A stretch of 64,000 nt of DNA from Tsukamurella paurometabola (GCF_900631615.1 NZ_LR131273.1:992001-1056000), one strand, 5' to 3'. Positions 8,570-16,899 are shown, counted from the first letter of the stretch. Made by a program: numbers and translations. The notes: generated from the letters alone by a model not told the origin.

Positions 8570-9157
8570 ATGGTTACCGCGATCCGGTACTACGCGACCG
8601 AGGAGGATCACGCGCGCATGCTGGATCGCCTCGGCGAGCCCGAGGACGTCACGCTGCATCCATGGCCGGTGGTCGCGACGCCGCCGCTCCGCCTGTCCAG
8701 GGCGGAGGCGCTGGCGGTGCCCCAGGTGCTGATTGCCAGCCGTTCACTCGGACCGCCTGTCGTGGCCCGCGAGGAGAGCGACGCCATGACTGGCGGAACC
8801 AGGTCAGCGCTGTTCAACCGCCTGAACTGGAGGCGCCTCACACCGAGCACAACGGAGGGCCTCGTAGACTCGAACACGTCGCCGGCCCTGTACTGGGAAC
8901 CCGCGACCTGCACCGCCGAGGGCCTCAGCACCGGATCGATCGGGTCTCAGGCGGATTCGATGCTGGCCGTCTCCTCGGACTACGAACGATGGGTCAATCG
9001 AACCATCGCCTGGGTGCGCCGGAACGGTACGCGAGTCTGGGGTTCGACCGCGACGCACCGGCGCACCGACCTGGACGTGAAGCTTCCGTTCGTGTCGTCG
9101 GTGTACGCACTGCCCGACGCCCTTCGCCTCCTCGAGGAAGGCGCGGCGGGTCGCTGA
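8570..9157 (+). CDS. Conserved hypothetical protein downstream of TetR
   Basis: A 195-residue soluble protein with no signal peptide, membrane segment or motif I recognise. It is rich in Arg and Trp in the middle (FNRLNWRRL, WVNRTIAWVRRNG) and ends RTDLDVKLPFVSSVYALPDA. Its ATG is 2 nt after the TetR stop, indicating co-transcription. A strong bidirectional hairpin terminator follows. Codon use is like its neighbours. No function can be assigned. Confidence 0.75.
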   Translation: MVTAIRYYATEEDHARMLDRLGEPEDVTLHPWPVVATPPLRLSRAEALAVPQVLIASRSLGPPVVAREESDAMTGGTRSALFNRLNWRRLTPSTTEGLVDSNTSPALYWEPATCTAEGLSTGSIGSQADSMLAVSSDYERWVNRTIAWVRRNGTRVWGSTATHRRTDLDVKLPFVSSVYALPDALRLLEEGAAGR

Positions 9158-9176
9158 GGATCTCTCACGGACTTGC

Positions 9177-9222
9177 GCAGGTTGTGGCTGCGAATCAACA
9201 GCGTGCCGCAGCCACAACCTGC
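9177..9222. terminator. Perfect 16-bp hairpin between convergent genes
   Basis: GCAGGTTGTGGCTGCG (9177-9192) and its exact reverse complement (9207-9222) enclose a 14-nt loop. It lies between the ends of the 8570-9157 gene and rtcB, so it probably terminates both. Confidence 0.8.
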
Positions 9223-9228
9223 ACATGT

Positions 9229-10395
9229 TCACTGCCCCTTGACGTTCACGATCTGCCGCAGCACGGCGCGGACCGTGACCAACTGCTCCGCATCTGCCAT
9301 CACGCGGTCGATGGGCTTGTAGGCCTGCGGGATCTCGTCGATGAAGTCGGGGCTGTCACGGAACTCGATGCCCGCCATGGCCTCCCGCAACTGCTCGTGC
9401 GTGAAGGTCTTCCGCGCCGCGGACCGGGAGTACTCCCTGCCCGCGCCGTGCGGCGAGCTGTTGAGCGACGGGGCGTAGCCCTTGCCCTCGACGATGTAGG
9501 ACGCGGTGCCCATGGAGCCCGGGATCAGGCCGAGCTTGCCCTCGGTCGCCTCGATCGCGCCCTTCCTGGACACCCACACTTCCTTGCCGAAGTGCCTCTC
9601 GCGCTTGGTGAAGTTGTGGTGGCAGTTGATCCGCTCCGCCTCGACGACAGGTGTTCCCACCCACTCGCCGAGCTGGCGGATCACCCGGTCCATCATCTCC
9701 TCACGGTTGAGCAGCGCGAAGTGCTGCGCCCACGTCAGCTCGGCGATGTACCGGCGGAACTCGGGCGTGCCCTCCACGAGGTACGCGAGGTCCGGATCCG
9801 GCAGCTGGATCCACCACTGCTTGCACAGGCGGGTCGCCACGGCGATGTGGTGCTGGGCGATCTTGTTGCCCACGCCGCGAGAGCCGGAGTGCAGGAACGC
9901 CCAGACGGTGTCGTCCTCATCGAGGCTGATCTCGATGAAGTGATTCCCGCCGCCGAGGGTACCGAGCTGCAGCGCCCAGTTCCCGGCGTACGTCGCGGGA
10001 TCGAAATCGGCGCGCTCGGCGAGCGCCGTCAGCTCCGCGATCCTCGGCTCCGCCGTGGCCACGACTTTCGTGTTGTAGCGGCCCGGCGAGAGCGGGATCG
10101 CCCGCTCGATGGCCTCGCGGACCGTCGCGCGGTCGTCCGGCAGATCGGCCAGCGTGAACTGGGTACGGACCGCGATCATGCCGCAGCCGATGTCGACGCC
10201 GACCGCCGCCGGGATCACTGCGCCGAGGCTCGGGATGACCGAACCGACGGTGGCGCCCTTGCCCAGGTGGGCGTCGGGCATCAACGCGATGTGCGGGTAG
10301 ATGAACGGCAGCTTGGCCGTGGTGATCGCCTGCTCGCGGGTCTTGTCGTCCAAGATGGACGCCCACGAGACCAACGACTTACTGATCTTCTCCAT
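9229..10395 (-). CDS. rtcB: RtcB-type RNA ligase
   Basis: This 388-residue protein is a GTP- and Mn-dependent ligase that joins RNA 2',3'-cyclic phosphate (3'-phosphate) ends to 5'-OH ends. Visible motifs are the metal-binding MPDAHLGKGATVGS, the Cys in GVDIGCGM, LGGGNHFIE, SGSRGVG, HHNFTKRE and SSPHGAGR, whose His is the guanylylation site. The length is that of the short bacterial RtcB forms. No archease gene is adjacent. The ATG at 10395 has a GAGAAAG ribosome-binding site. Its upstream region holds several hairpins. It probably acts in cytosolic RNA repair; its RNA targets here are unknown. Confidence 0.93.
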   Translation of the reverse strand: MEKISKSLVSWASILDDKTREQAITTAKLPFIYPHIALMPDAHLGKGATVGSVIPSLGAVIPAAVGVDIGCGMIAVRTQFTLADLPDDRATVREAIERAIPLSPGRYNTKVVATAEPRIAELTALAERADFDPATYAGNWALQLGTLGGGNHFIEISLDEDDTVWAFLHSGSRGVGNKIAQHHIAVATRLCKQWWIQLPDPDLAYLVEGTPEFRRYIAELTWAQHFALLNREEMMDRVIRQLGEWVGTPVVEAERINCHHNFTKRERHFGKEVWVSRKGAIEATEGKLGLIPGSMGTASYIVEGKGYAPSLNSSPHGAGREYSRSAARKTFTHEQLREAMAGIEFRDSPDFIDEIPQAYKPIDRVMADAEQLVTVRAVLRQIVNVKGQ

Positions 10396-10435
10396 GTCTT
10401 TCTCGTCTCGATGTGATGGTCACCGGTCCGAGAAG

Positions 10436-10454
10436 CCATGCGTGTGACGCATGG
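10436..10454. repeat. Palindrome CCATGCGT-N3-ACGCATGG (copy 1 of 3)
   Basis: Eight-bp perfect inverted repeat with a 3-nt centre, 41 bp upstream of the rtcB start. Two related palindromes occur at 24041-24065 and 24103-24123. It could be an operator or a REP-like element. Confidence 0.6.
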
Positions 10455-10457
10455 GTA

Positions 10458-10535
10458 CCGGGCCGGCGCTGGAACGACGGCCCGGGTTGCCGCAGGTTAT
10501 GCAGGCACGCCGAACCGACGGCAGTCGTACTGCCG
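10458..10535. other. Structured intergenic segment upstream of rtcB
   Basis: The 263-nt gap 10396-10658 has no credible gene. Besides the CCATGCGT palindrome it contains CCGGGCCG/CGGCCCGG (10458-10485, 12-nt loop) and CGGCAGT/ACTGCCG (10519-10535, 3-nt loop). The last may terminate the 10659-11327 gene. A small RNA on either strand is possible but unproven. Confidence 0.35.
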
Positions 10536-10658
10536 CAGCGATTCGGGGAGTTTCCGCATATCCATGTCCAGGAGGCTATTCGACTGCAACGAAGACTTCC
10601 AGATGTTTTCCGGGCCGCGCCTCCACCCTCGAAGCTCGCTCAACGACTGCCCCGACAT

Positions 10659-11327
10659 CTACGCCCCGCGGTTCGCACCATCGCAGTCCAGAACCGCATC
10701 GCCGAGGGAAGCGCCCGGAAAGCCCGGAGCCGGAAGCCAGTCGGAGAAGAGAGCCGCTGTGCGGTCGCGCTCACCGGTCGTCGGCAATATCAGGTCGGCG
10801 CCACCGTCGTACGGGTGATGCACCCAGGTCGCGTCCGCATCGGTGATCATGACGCCGCTGACCACCTCGTCGGCGACGAAGCGCAGCAGGCGCCGAACCT
10901 CATCGGCATCCCGCCGGACGATGGAGAGGTAGTGATGGGTCCAGATCCGGTACTCCTCGCCCTCGTCGTCCTCGGTGAAGGTGCGCCACAGGCGCGGCCG
11001 CGGGAGCAGACCGACGAGGTCGGCGGACCGTCGAACAGGCCGGGCTGTGGACGAGTACGACGACGTGACCACCCACAGGTCGTCCGCACCTGCCCGCAGG
11101 TCGTCGAGTTCGGCCAGATAGCGGGTGAGCACCACGTCGTACTCGGCCTCGGTGTCCGGATATTGTTTGCTCTCCGGCAGGCTGTGCAGCCTCACCCATC
11201 GCTCATGGCACGTCGCCCGAAGCCAGTACGCGTACGGCAGTTCAGAGCCGACGTTCCGAGTCCAAGCCGCGTCGAACGCGGTGACCTCCGAGGGTGTGGG
11301 GCGCCGGACGCCGCCGGAGTCACTCAT
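10659..11327 (-). CDS. DUF3885-like hypothetical protein
   Basis: A 222-residue soluble protein. The segment WVRLHSLPESKQYPDTEAEYDVVLTRYLAELDDL strongly resembles the DUF3885 signature (RFHSLPESKRY followed by a helix). DUF3885 has no known biochemical function. It overlaps the end of the upstream 11320-11703 gene by 8 nt, so the two are translationally coupled. Length and composition are ordinary for the region. Confidence 0.75.
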   Translation of the reverse strand: MSDSGGVRRPTPSEVTAFDAAWTRNVGSELPYAYWLRATCHERWVRLHSLPESKQYPDTEAEYDVVLTRYLAELDDLRAGADDLWVVTSSYSSTARPVRRSADLVGLLPRPRLWRTFTEDDEGEEYRIWTHHYLSIVRRDADEVRRLLRFVADEVVSGVMITDADATWVHHPYDGGADLILPTTGERDRTAALFSDWLPAPGFPGASLGDAVLDCDGANRGA

Positions 11328-11703
11328 CGGGCCCGCTCCATACGACGTCTTCGATCGCCGGCAGCTGGAGCGGGCCGCTGCCGTAGGAGTAGACCTCGAG
11401 GCTCGCGAGGAAGCCGTCGAGCAGGAACACGATCATCCCGCCCAACGGTATGTCGCCGTCGCCGGGGATGTCGGCACCCACCGGGAGCGGACTCGCCGCG
11501 GCGGCCGGTGCCAGCGCGCGGTCCGCCACGAGATCGGCCGTGCCGCAACCGCAGGGGCAGGACCGGTCCGAGTTCACGCGGAGAGTGGGAACCTGTGCGC
11601 GGAGTTCGCCGACGCCGGGGAAGGCGAAGTACAGGAAGCCGTCGAGGATGGCCCGCTCACGATCAGTGAGCGGGCGCAGGCTCGTCGGCTCAGGCACCTC
11701 CAT
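11320..11703 (-). CDS. Hypothetical protein with CPCGCG motif
   Basis: A 127-residue protein. The core PLTDRERAILDGFLYFAFPGVGELRAQVPTLRV is followed by DRSCPCGCGTADL, a Cys cluster that could bind metal or be structural, and then an acidic end (GGMIVFLLDGFLASLEVYSYG). I chose the ATG at 11703; the longer frame upstream is antisense-like and has no ribosome-binding site. It shares 8 nt with the DUF3885 gene, forming a two-gene unit. Function unknown. Confidence 0.7.
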   Translation of the reverse strand: MEVPEPTSLRPLTDRERAILDGFLYFAFPGVGELRAQVPTLRVNSDRSCPCGCGTADLVADRALAPAAAASPLPVGADIPGDGDIPLGGMIVFLLDGFLASLEVYSYGSGPLQLPAIEDVVWSGPDE

Positions 11704-11800
11704 GAGCAGCACCGTAGATCGGCCGCTGATCGCGGCGCCAGTGGTTTCACCGGCGAATACTCCGTTGATCTCGCGCGCGCTGCGACCTACCGTCGACCAT

Positions 11801-12226
11801 GTGCCGCTCATACACCGCGCCGTCGCGTCTCTGCAGCTCAGCGGCCTTGCTCTCGACCCGTCGGCCATCACCCGGACACTCGGCACCTCGCCGACGCTGT
11901 CCTACGCGCGGGGCGACCTCGTACCGGCCGGGCGCGGCACCCGGACCGCCCGGTTCGGTCTGTGGTCCCTCGCTGTCGAAGACACCGAGCCCGCCGACAT
12001 CGATACGCAGGTGACGCGGCTGCTGACCGGACTCCCCACCGATCTCGGCGTCTGGCGGGAGCTGTCCGATCAATACACGCTCCGCCTGTTCTGCGGATGG
12101 TTCCTGCAGGGCGGGAACGAGGGCGTAACCCTCTCCCCGACCACGCTCGCCTCGCTCGGCGCACGAGGCATCGCCCTCGACCTCGACATCTACAGTGCCC
12201 CGTATCGATTCGACGACTCCGTGTGA
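11801..12226 (+). CDS. DUF4279-like protein
   Basis: A 141-residue protein resembling DUF4279: ASLQLSGLALDPSAITRTLGTSPTLSYARGD near the N-terminus, then WSLAVEDTEPADIDTQVTRLLTGLP and a C-terminal LDLDIYSAPYRFDD. The family is often found with contact-dependent or immunity loci but its function is unknown. The start is GTG 11801: no ribosome-binding site is visible, and TACCGT (11788-11793) lies 7 nt upstream, so a leaderless transcript is likely. Divergent from the CPCGCG-protein gene. Confidence 0.7.
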   Translation: MPLIHRAVASLQLSGLALDPSAITRTLGTSPTLSYARGDLVPAGRGTRTARFGLWSLAVEDTEPADIDTQVTRLLTGLPTDLGVWRELSDQYTLRLFCGWFLQGGNEGVTLSPTTLASLGARGIALDLDIYSAPYRFDDSV

Positions 12227-12264
12227 GTCCCCAGCAGCGTCGATCGGCTCGCGCCGAGCACGTC

Positions 12265-12270
12265 TAGGGT
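12265..12270 (+). promoter_or_regulatory. Leaderless -10 box before cutC
   Basis: TAGGGT ends 6 nt before the ATG at 12277. No Shine-Dalgarno sequence is present, matching the TANNNT leaderless pattern of mycobacteria and relatives. Confidence 0.5.
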
Positions 12271-12276
12271 GGGCGA

Positions 12277-12948
12277 ATGGCATTGCTGGAGGTCATCGTT
12301 CTGGACGCGTGGGACGCGGTCGCTGCGCAGGAGGGCGGGGCGGATCGGGTGGAACTGGTCGCGGATATGGCGGCGGACGGTCTCAGCCCCTCCCCCGCCA
12401 CCGCCGCCGAGGTCCGCGCCGCCGTGGATCTACCTGTGCGCGTGATGCTCCGACTGAGAGCCGGTTTCGCACCGGGAGACCTCGACGCACTGGTCAGCAC
12501 CGCACAGCGACTCCGCGATGCCGGGGCGCAGGAGTTCGTGCTCGGCTTCCTCACGCCCGCCGGGACCGTCGACCTGCCGGCGGTCACGCGCATCGTCGAA
12601 GCGATCGAGGGCGCGCCGTGGACGTTCCACCGCGCGATCGATCACGCGGCGGACCGGAAGGCGTTGCGCGAGGCTGTCGCCGGCCTCCCGAGCCTGGACA
12701 CCTTCCTCACGGCGGGCGCGGCGACCGGTGTGGACGACGGCGTCGACACCCTCATCGCGGAAAGAGATGCGCCGCAGCGGCTCCTGGCGGGCGGCGGGCT
12801 CCGCCTCGATCATCTTCCGCGGCTCACGGCAGCGGGGATCGACGCGTTCCACGCCGGCAGTGGGGTGCGACACGGCGGCTGGGACACGCCGGTGGACGTC
12901 GAGGCCGTCCGCCGCTGGCGCGCGGCGATCGACGATCTGAACGCGTGA
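12277..12948 (+). CDS. cutC: CutC family copper homeostasis protein
   Basis: A 223-residue TIM-barrel protein of the CutC family. Typical segments are LEVIVLDAWDAVAAQEGGADRVELVADMAADGLSPS at the N-terminus, FVLGFLTPAGTVD, WTFHRAIDHAADR, and LLAGGGLRLDHL. CutC has been linked to copper tolerance, but its biochemical activity is not settled. It is probably leaderless (TAGGGT 6 nt before the ATG). A hairpin starting in its stop codon separates it from convergent metZ. Confidence 0.88.
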   Translation: MALLEVIVLDAWDAVAAQEGGADRVELVADMAADGLSPSPATAAEVRAAVDLPVRVMLRLRAGFAPGDLDALVSTAQRLRDAGAQEFVLGFLTPAGTVDLPAVTRIVEAIEGAPWTFHRAIDHAADRKALREAVAGLPSLDTFLTAGAATGVDDGVDTLIAERDAPQRLLAGGGLRLDHLPRLTAAGIDAFHAGSGVRHGGWDTPVDVEAVRRWRAAIDDLNA

Positions 12949-12993
12949 GTGCGGTCGAATTCCCACGGACAGTGCAGGAAACCGACCGCACTC
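12947..12993. terminator. Hairpin between cutC and metZ
   Basis: GAGTGCGGTCG (12947-12957) pairs perfectly with CGACCGCACTC (12983-12993), enclosing a 25-nt loop. It begins inside the cutC stop codon and ends 11 nt before the metZ stop, so it can serve both genes. Confidence 0.7.
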
Positions 12994-13004
12994 GCGGCGC
13001 CGGG

Positions 13005-14210
13005 TCAGCCGAGGGCGCGGTCCAGGTCGGCGATGAGGTCGTCGACGTTCTCCAGCCCGACGGACAGGCGCAGCATCGAATCGGTGAGCCCGATCTTCGC
13101 GCGACCCTCCGGCCCCGTCGCGCGGTGCGTCGTGGTGGCGGGGTGCGTGATGAGCGACTTGGCGTCGCCGAAGTTGTTGGAGATGTCGATGACCTGCAGC
13201 CGGTTGAGGAACTCGAAGGCGCGCGCCTTCCCCGCCGCCGTAGCCGAATCGGCCAGCTCCAGCGTGATGACCGTGCCCCCGGCCTTCATCTGGCGCTTCG
13301 CCAGTTCGTACTGCGGGTGGGAGGGCAGGAAGGGGAAGAGCACCTTCGAGACGCGGGGGTCGGCGTCGAGGAACTCGGCGACCTTCTGCGCGTTCGCGCT
13401 GACCCGTTCGGCCCGAAGGTCCAGCGTCTCGAGCGCCTTGAGCAGCACCCACGCGTTGAACGGCGCCATCGCCGGACCGGTGTGCCGCATCAGCTGCTTC
13501 ACGGGGCCGTCGATGTAGTCGAACCGGCCGAGGATCGCACCGCCCATGACGCGCCCTTGGCCGTCCATGGTCTTGGTGGAGGAGTGGACGATCACGTCGG
13601 CGCCCATGCCGAACGAATCCTGATAGCCGACGGGGGTGAAGCCCGCGTCGAGCACCACCTGCGCGCCAGCGGCGTGGGCGAGCGCAGCCACGGCGCGCAC
13701 GTCGACGAGGCCCTGCATCGGGTTGGCGGGGGTCTCGAAGAACACCGCCTGCGCGGGCTCACTCAGCGCCGACTCCCACTGCGCGAGGTCCTCGCCGTCG
13801 ACGAAGACGGTCTCGATGCCCCACCTCGGCAGGATCTCGTTGCACACCACGTAGCAGGAGCCGAACAGCGAGCGCGCCGCCACGAGCCGGTCGCCCGCCT
13901 TGAGCAGCGCGCCGAGCGCGGTGAAGACCGCCGACATGCCCGAAGCGGTCGCGAAGCAGGCCTCGGCGCCCTCCAGCAGGCGCAGGCGCTCCTGGAACAT
14001 CGCCACCGTCGGGTTGCCGTACCGCGAGTAGACGAACCGGTCGATGTCGCCGTTGAAGGCCGCCTCGGCCGCCTCGGCGTTCTGGTACGTGTAGCCCGAA
14101 TTCAGGAACAGCGCCTCGGAGGTCTCCTCGTAGTTCGTGCGCAGGACTCCGCCGCGCACGGCGTACGTCTCGGGCCGCAGGCCGTCGGGCAGGGGGCTGA
14201 ACTCCGTCAT
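13005..14210 (-). CDS. metZ: O-succinylhomoserine sulfhydrylase
   Basis: This 401-residue PLP enzyme of the Cys/Met-metabolism family makes homocysteine from O-succinylhomoserine and sulfide. The PLP lysine is in VIVHSSTKTMDGQGRVMGG. Other marks are SRYGNPTVAMFQERLRLLEGAE, TASGMSAVFTAL and the C-terminal LRLSVGLENVDDLIADLDRAL. The MTEFSPLP start (14210) is 10 nt after the rhodanese stop and fits family length. The rhodanese-metZ pair is conserved in M. tuberculosis (Rv0390-Rv0391), suggesting that the rhodanese handles sulfane sulfur for this step. Confidence 0.93.
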   Translation of the reverse strand: MTEFSPLPDGLRPETYAVRGGVLRTNYEETSEALFLNSGYTYQNAEAAEAAFNGDIDRFVYSRYGNPTVAMFQERLRLLEGAEACFATASGMSAVFTALGALLKAGDRLVAARSLFGSCYVVCNEILPRWGIETVFVDGEDLAQWESALSEPAQAVFFETPANPMQGLVDVRAVAALAHAAGAQVVLDAGFTPVGYQDSFGMGADVIVHSSTKTMDGQGRVMGGAILGRFDYIDGPVKQLMRHTGPAMAPFNAWVLLKALETLDLRAERVSANAQKVAEFLDADPRVSKVLFPFLPSHPQYELAKRQMKAGGTVITLELADSATAAGKARAFEFLNRLQVIDISNNFGDAKSLITHPATTTHRATGPEGRAKIGLTDSMLRLSVGLENVDDLIADLDRALG

Positions 14211-14220
14211 GGTGTCAAGC

Positions 14221-14649
14221 CTAGAACTGCCGCCAGGGCAGGCCGTCGGCGCGCCAGCCCGCAGCGCCCCGGTGACCGAGCGCGTCGAGGGGCCCCTCGA
14301 AGCCGTCGAGCACGTTGTAGGCGCGCCGCACGCCCGCGGCGGTGGCCGTCTCCGCGGCACCGATCGAGCGGTGCCCGGAACGGCAGAGGAAGACGACGGG
14401 CGCGTCGTCGGTGACGCCCTTCGCGCGGAGTTCCTCGACGAAGGTCGGGTTGAGCGCGCCGTCGGGGTAGCGCTGCCATTCGACGAGCACGGGATTGCGC
14501 CCGACCTGCGAGAGCTCGGGGATGCCCACGTAGTTCCACTCCGCCTCGGTGCGGCAATCCACGAGGACCGCCGCCGGGTCCTGTTCGAGCAGGTCCCAGG
14601 CCTCGCGGGGAGTCAGGTCTCCGGCGTAGCTCACGAGCACTTCTTCCAC
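14221..14649 (-). CDS. Rhodanese-like sulfurtransferase
   Basis: A 142-residue single rhodanese domain. The active-site loop is FLCRSGHRSIGAA, with a catalytic Cys; CH2A is VLVDCRTEAEW. Rhodaneses carry a persulfide on this Cys and pass sulfane sulfur to acceptors. It overlaps the 14631-15098 gene by 19 nt and is followed after 10 nt by metZ, so the three are co-transcribed. Homologous to Rv0390 by context and motif. Confidence 0.9.
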   Translation of the reverse strand: MEEVLVSYAGDLTPREAWDLLEQDPAAVLVDCRTEAEWNYVGIPELSQVGRNPVLVEWQRYPDGALNPTFVEELRAKGVTDDAPVVFLCRSGHRSIGAAETATAAGVRRAYNVLDGFEGPLDALGHRGAAGWRADGLPWRQF

Positions 14650-15098
14650 TTGCCGTCCTCGCGGACGAACGTCGCCTTCTCGGTGCGCTCACCCGCCTTC
14701 TCGTACCGCACCGTGAGGTCGGCGGACGCGGAGTCGCCGTTCACGGTGAGGTTCTTGACGTCCTTCTCGTCCAGCTTCGCCTCCCCCTCGCGCTCGACGG
14801 CCGCCTTGCGGGCGTCGGGGAAGCCGGCCTCCTTCGGGAAGTCGGCGGCGGCGCGGTCCTTGGCGCACGTGTTGGCGACCAGGTCGGCGTACCGCCCCTT
14901 GTTCAGGGCGCCGTAGTACTGGCCGATGGTGACCTGGACCTGCGCGGAGTCGCTGAGCCGCTCCTCGGACGGACGGATCACGTTCCAGAGGAGGATGCCC
15001 CCGATCAGGACCACCGCCACCACGAGGGCGATGACGAAGGGGGTCGCCGTGGTGCGGCGTTCGGGCGGCGGTCCGGCGGGGGCCTTGTCTGCGCTCAC
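14631..15098 (-). CDS. Membrane-anchored protein with NTF2-like (DUF4878-type) outer domain
   Basis: A 155-residue protein. Residues 1-18 are a charged, Pro-rich cytoplasmic tail; 20-42 (TPFVIALVVAVVLIGGILLWNVI) is a transmembrane helix; the rest is a predicted extracytoplasmic domain. That domain has the pattern IGQYYGALNKGRYADLVANTCAKD...LTVNGDSASADLTVRYE...REDGKWKKCS, similar to DUF4878/NTF2-like proteins with paired Cys. The outer domain of the 28457-30643 protein has the same design. First gene of the rhodanese-metZ set. Function unknown. Confidence 0.75.
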   Translation of the reverse strand: MSADKAPAGPPPERRTTATPFVIALVVAVVLIGGILLWNVIRPSEERLSDSAQVQVTIGQYYGALNKGRYADLVANTCAKDRAAADFPKEAGFPDARKAAVEREGEAKLDEKDVKNLTVNGDSASADLTVRYEKAGERTEKATFVREDGKWKKCS

Positions 15099-15120
15099 TG
15101 AAGTCTCTACCCTCTGCTAC

Positions 15121-15134
15121 TAGAACACGTTCCA
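15121..15134. promoter_or_regulatory. KstR-like palindrome between the membrane gene and fprA
   Basis: TAGAACACGTTCCA fits the published KstR consensus TNNAACNNGTTNNA at every fixed position. It lies in the divergent promoter region, 112 bp before fprA. With eight fixed bases about one match per 64 kb is expected by chance, so the site is a candidate only. Confidence 0.35.
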
Positions 15135-15245
15135 GTTCCCTGGAGCGGGGTGCGATGTGCCACCCGCACTAGGAACAGTTGATAAGTCCGCACTAACCTG
15201 GTGGGGAACTTCAACCGCGTATGCAGACAAGGTAGCCGACTTCAC

Positions 15246-16634
15246 ATGACCGAACAGAACCGCCCGTTGCGCGTCGCGATCGTGGGCGCGGGCCCCGCAG
15301 GTATCTACGCGGCGGACGCCCTCATGAAGTCCGACGAGGCGAAGGACCCCGGCGTCAGCATCGACCTCTTCGAGAAGATGCCGGCCCCGTTCGGCCTGAT
15401 CCGGTACGGCGTCGCGCCCGATCATCCGCGGATCAAGGGCATCATCACCGCGCTGCACAAGGTGCTCGACAAGCCGCAGGTCCGGCTGCTCGGCAACCTC
15501 GACTTCGGCAAGGACTTCACCCTGGAGGACGTGCGCCGCCACTACGACGCGGTGATCTTCTCCACCGGTGCCGTCGCGGACCGCAACCTGGAGATCCCGG
15601 GCATCGACCTCGACGGCAGCTACGGCGCCGCCGAGTTCGTGGCCTGGTACGACGGCCACCCGGACTTCTCGCGCGAGTGGCCGCTGACGGAGGAGAAGGT
15701 GGCGGTCCTCGGCGTCGGCAACGTGGGCCTCGACGTGGCCCGCGTGCTGGCCAAGACCGCCGATGAGCTGCTGCCCACCGAGATCCCGCCGAACGTCTAC
15801 GAGGGCCTCAAGCTGAACAAGGCCAAGGAGGTGCACGTCTTCGGCCGTCGCGGCCCGGCGCAGGTGAAGTTCACCCCGCTCGAGCTCAAGGAGCTCGACC
15901 ACTCGCAGACCATCGAGGTCGTGGTGAACCCCGAGGACATCGAGTACGACGAGGGCTCGGCCAAGGCCCGCCGCGAGTCGAAGATCACCGACCAGGTCGC
16001 GACGATCCTCGAGAACTACGCCATCCGCGAGCCCAACAACCGCCCGCACAAGCTGTTCATCCACCTCTTCGAGTCGCCCGTCGAGATCCTGGGCGAGAAC
16101 GGCAAGGTCGTCGGCCTGCGCACGGAGCGCACCGAGCTCGACGGCACCGGCAACGTGCGCGGCACCGGCAAGTTCACCGACTGGGAGGTCGGCGCCGTCT
16201 ACCGGGCCGTCGGCTACCTTTCCAACGACCTGCCGGAGATACCGTTCGACGACCAGGCCGGCGTCATCCCCAACGAGGCGGGCCGGGTCATCGACGCAGG
16301 TCAGCACATCCAGGGTGTGTACACCACGGGCTGGATCAAGCGCGGCCCCGTCGGCCTCATCGGCCACACGAAGGGCGACGCCAACGAGACCATCGCCTGC
16401 CTACTCGAGGACTTCCACGCCGGCAAGCTGAACGCCCCGTCGGACCCGTCCACCGAGGGCGTCACGAACTGGCTGGACGACCACCAGACCCCGTACACCA
16501 CGTGGGACGGCTGGTACCGCCTCGACGAGCACGAGCGCAGCCTGGGCGAGGCGGAGGGCCGCGAGCGGGTGAAGGTCGTCGAGCGCGACGACATGCTGGC
16601 CGCCTCGGAGCCGGACAAGGTCCAGCAGAACTAG
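15246..16634 (+). CDS. fprA: Ferredoxin/adrenodoxin-type NADPH reductase
   Basis: This 462-residue flavoprotein is FprA-like. The FAD dinucleotide-binding motif is AIVGAGPAGIYAADAL, the NADP-binding motif is VAVLGVGNVGLDVARVL, and PFGLIRYGVAPDHPRIKGI and the terminal GWIKRGPVGLIGHTKGDANET are typical of the adrenodoxin reductase family. It transfers electrons from NAD(P)H to ferredoxins that serve cytochromes P450, ring hydroxylases and others. The ATG at 15246 begins the Rossmann domain; in-frame sequence upstream is not conserved. A KstR-like site lies upstream and a strong terminator follows. A second reductase, fused to a ferredoxin, is at 46899. Confidence 0.92.
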   Translation: MTEQNRPLRVAIVGAGPAGIYAADALMKSDEAKDPGVSIDLFEKMPAPFGLIRYGVAPDHPRIKGIITALHKVLDKPQVRLLGNLDFGKDFTLEDVRRHYDAVIFSTGAVADRNLEIPGIDLDGSYGAAEFVAWYDGHPDFSREWPLTEEKVAVLGVGNVGLDVARVLAKTADELLPTEIPPNVYEGLKLNKAKEVHVFGRRGPAQVKFTPLELKELDHSQTIEVVVNPEDIEYDEGSAKARRESKITDQVATILENYAIREPNNRPHKLFIHLFESPVEILGENGKVVGLRTERTELDGTGNVRGTGKFTDWEVGAVYRAVGYLSNDLPEIPFDDQAGVIPNEAGRVIDAGQHIQGVYTTGWIKRGPVGLIGHTKGDANETIACLLEDFHAGKLNAPSDPSTEGVTNWLDDHQTPYTTWDGWYRLDEHERSLGEAEGRERVKVVERDDMLAASEPDKVQQN

Positions 16635-16655
16635 GCCTGAGCCTGACGAACGACG

Positions 16656-16693
16656 GTGCCGCCGTCCCGATTTTTCGGGGCGGCGGCACTTTT
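16656..16693 (+). terminator. Intrinsic terminator of fprA
   Basis: GTGCCGCCGTCCCGA (16656-16670) and TCGGGGCGGCGGCAC (16675-16689) form a 15-bp stem with one G-T pair and a TTTT loop. A short T run follows, a classical terminator. Confidence 0.85.
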
Positions 16694-16707
16694 CGCTCAC
16701 GATGATT

Positions 16708-16859
16708 CTAATTCGGCCGCGCGGCGACCACCGGACCGTCGGCCCGGTCGGTGGCGATCGCCACGACGTCGTCCGCCGCGGCCCCGGTGCGGGTCGCGGT
16801 CAGCGCTCCCTCGACGACGGCGCGATCGGGAATGGCTCGCTCAGCGCGGTGTGGCGGAT
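16708..16859 (-). pseudogene. Possible coding remnant downstream of the HxlR gene
   Basis: On the minus strand a 49-codon open stretch with the G/C bias of coding DNA ends in TAG at 16710-16708 but has no start; it is closed upstream by a stop. Residues near the end are of the form VVEGALTATRTGAAADDVV and VVAARPN. I recognise no family. It may be the eroded 3' end of a lost gene, or chance. The gap 16690-16899 shows nothing else. Confidence 0.2.
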
Positions 16860-16899
16860 TCACGTCGCCGAGCGAGGTCGATCCTCCGCGAGACGCAGG

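Noticed and set aside
8570-9157. The protein after TetR as a resistance enzyme
   Set aside because: No motif of any known resistance family is visible; co-transcription with TetR alone is not evidence of function.
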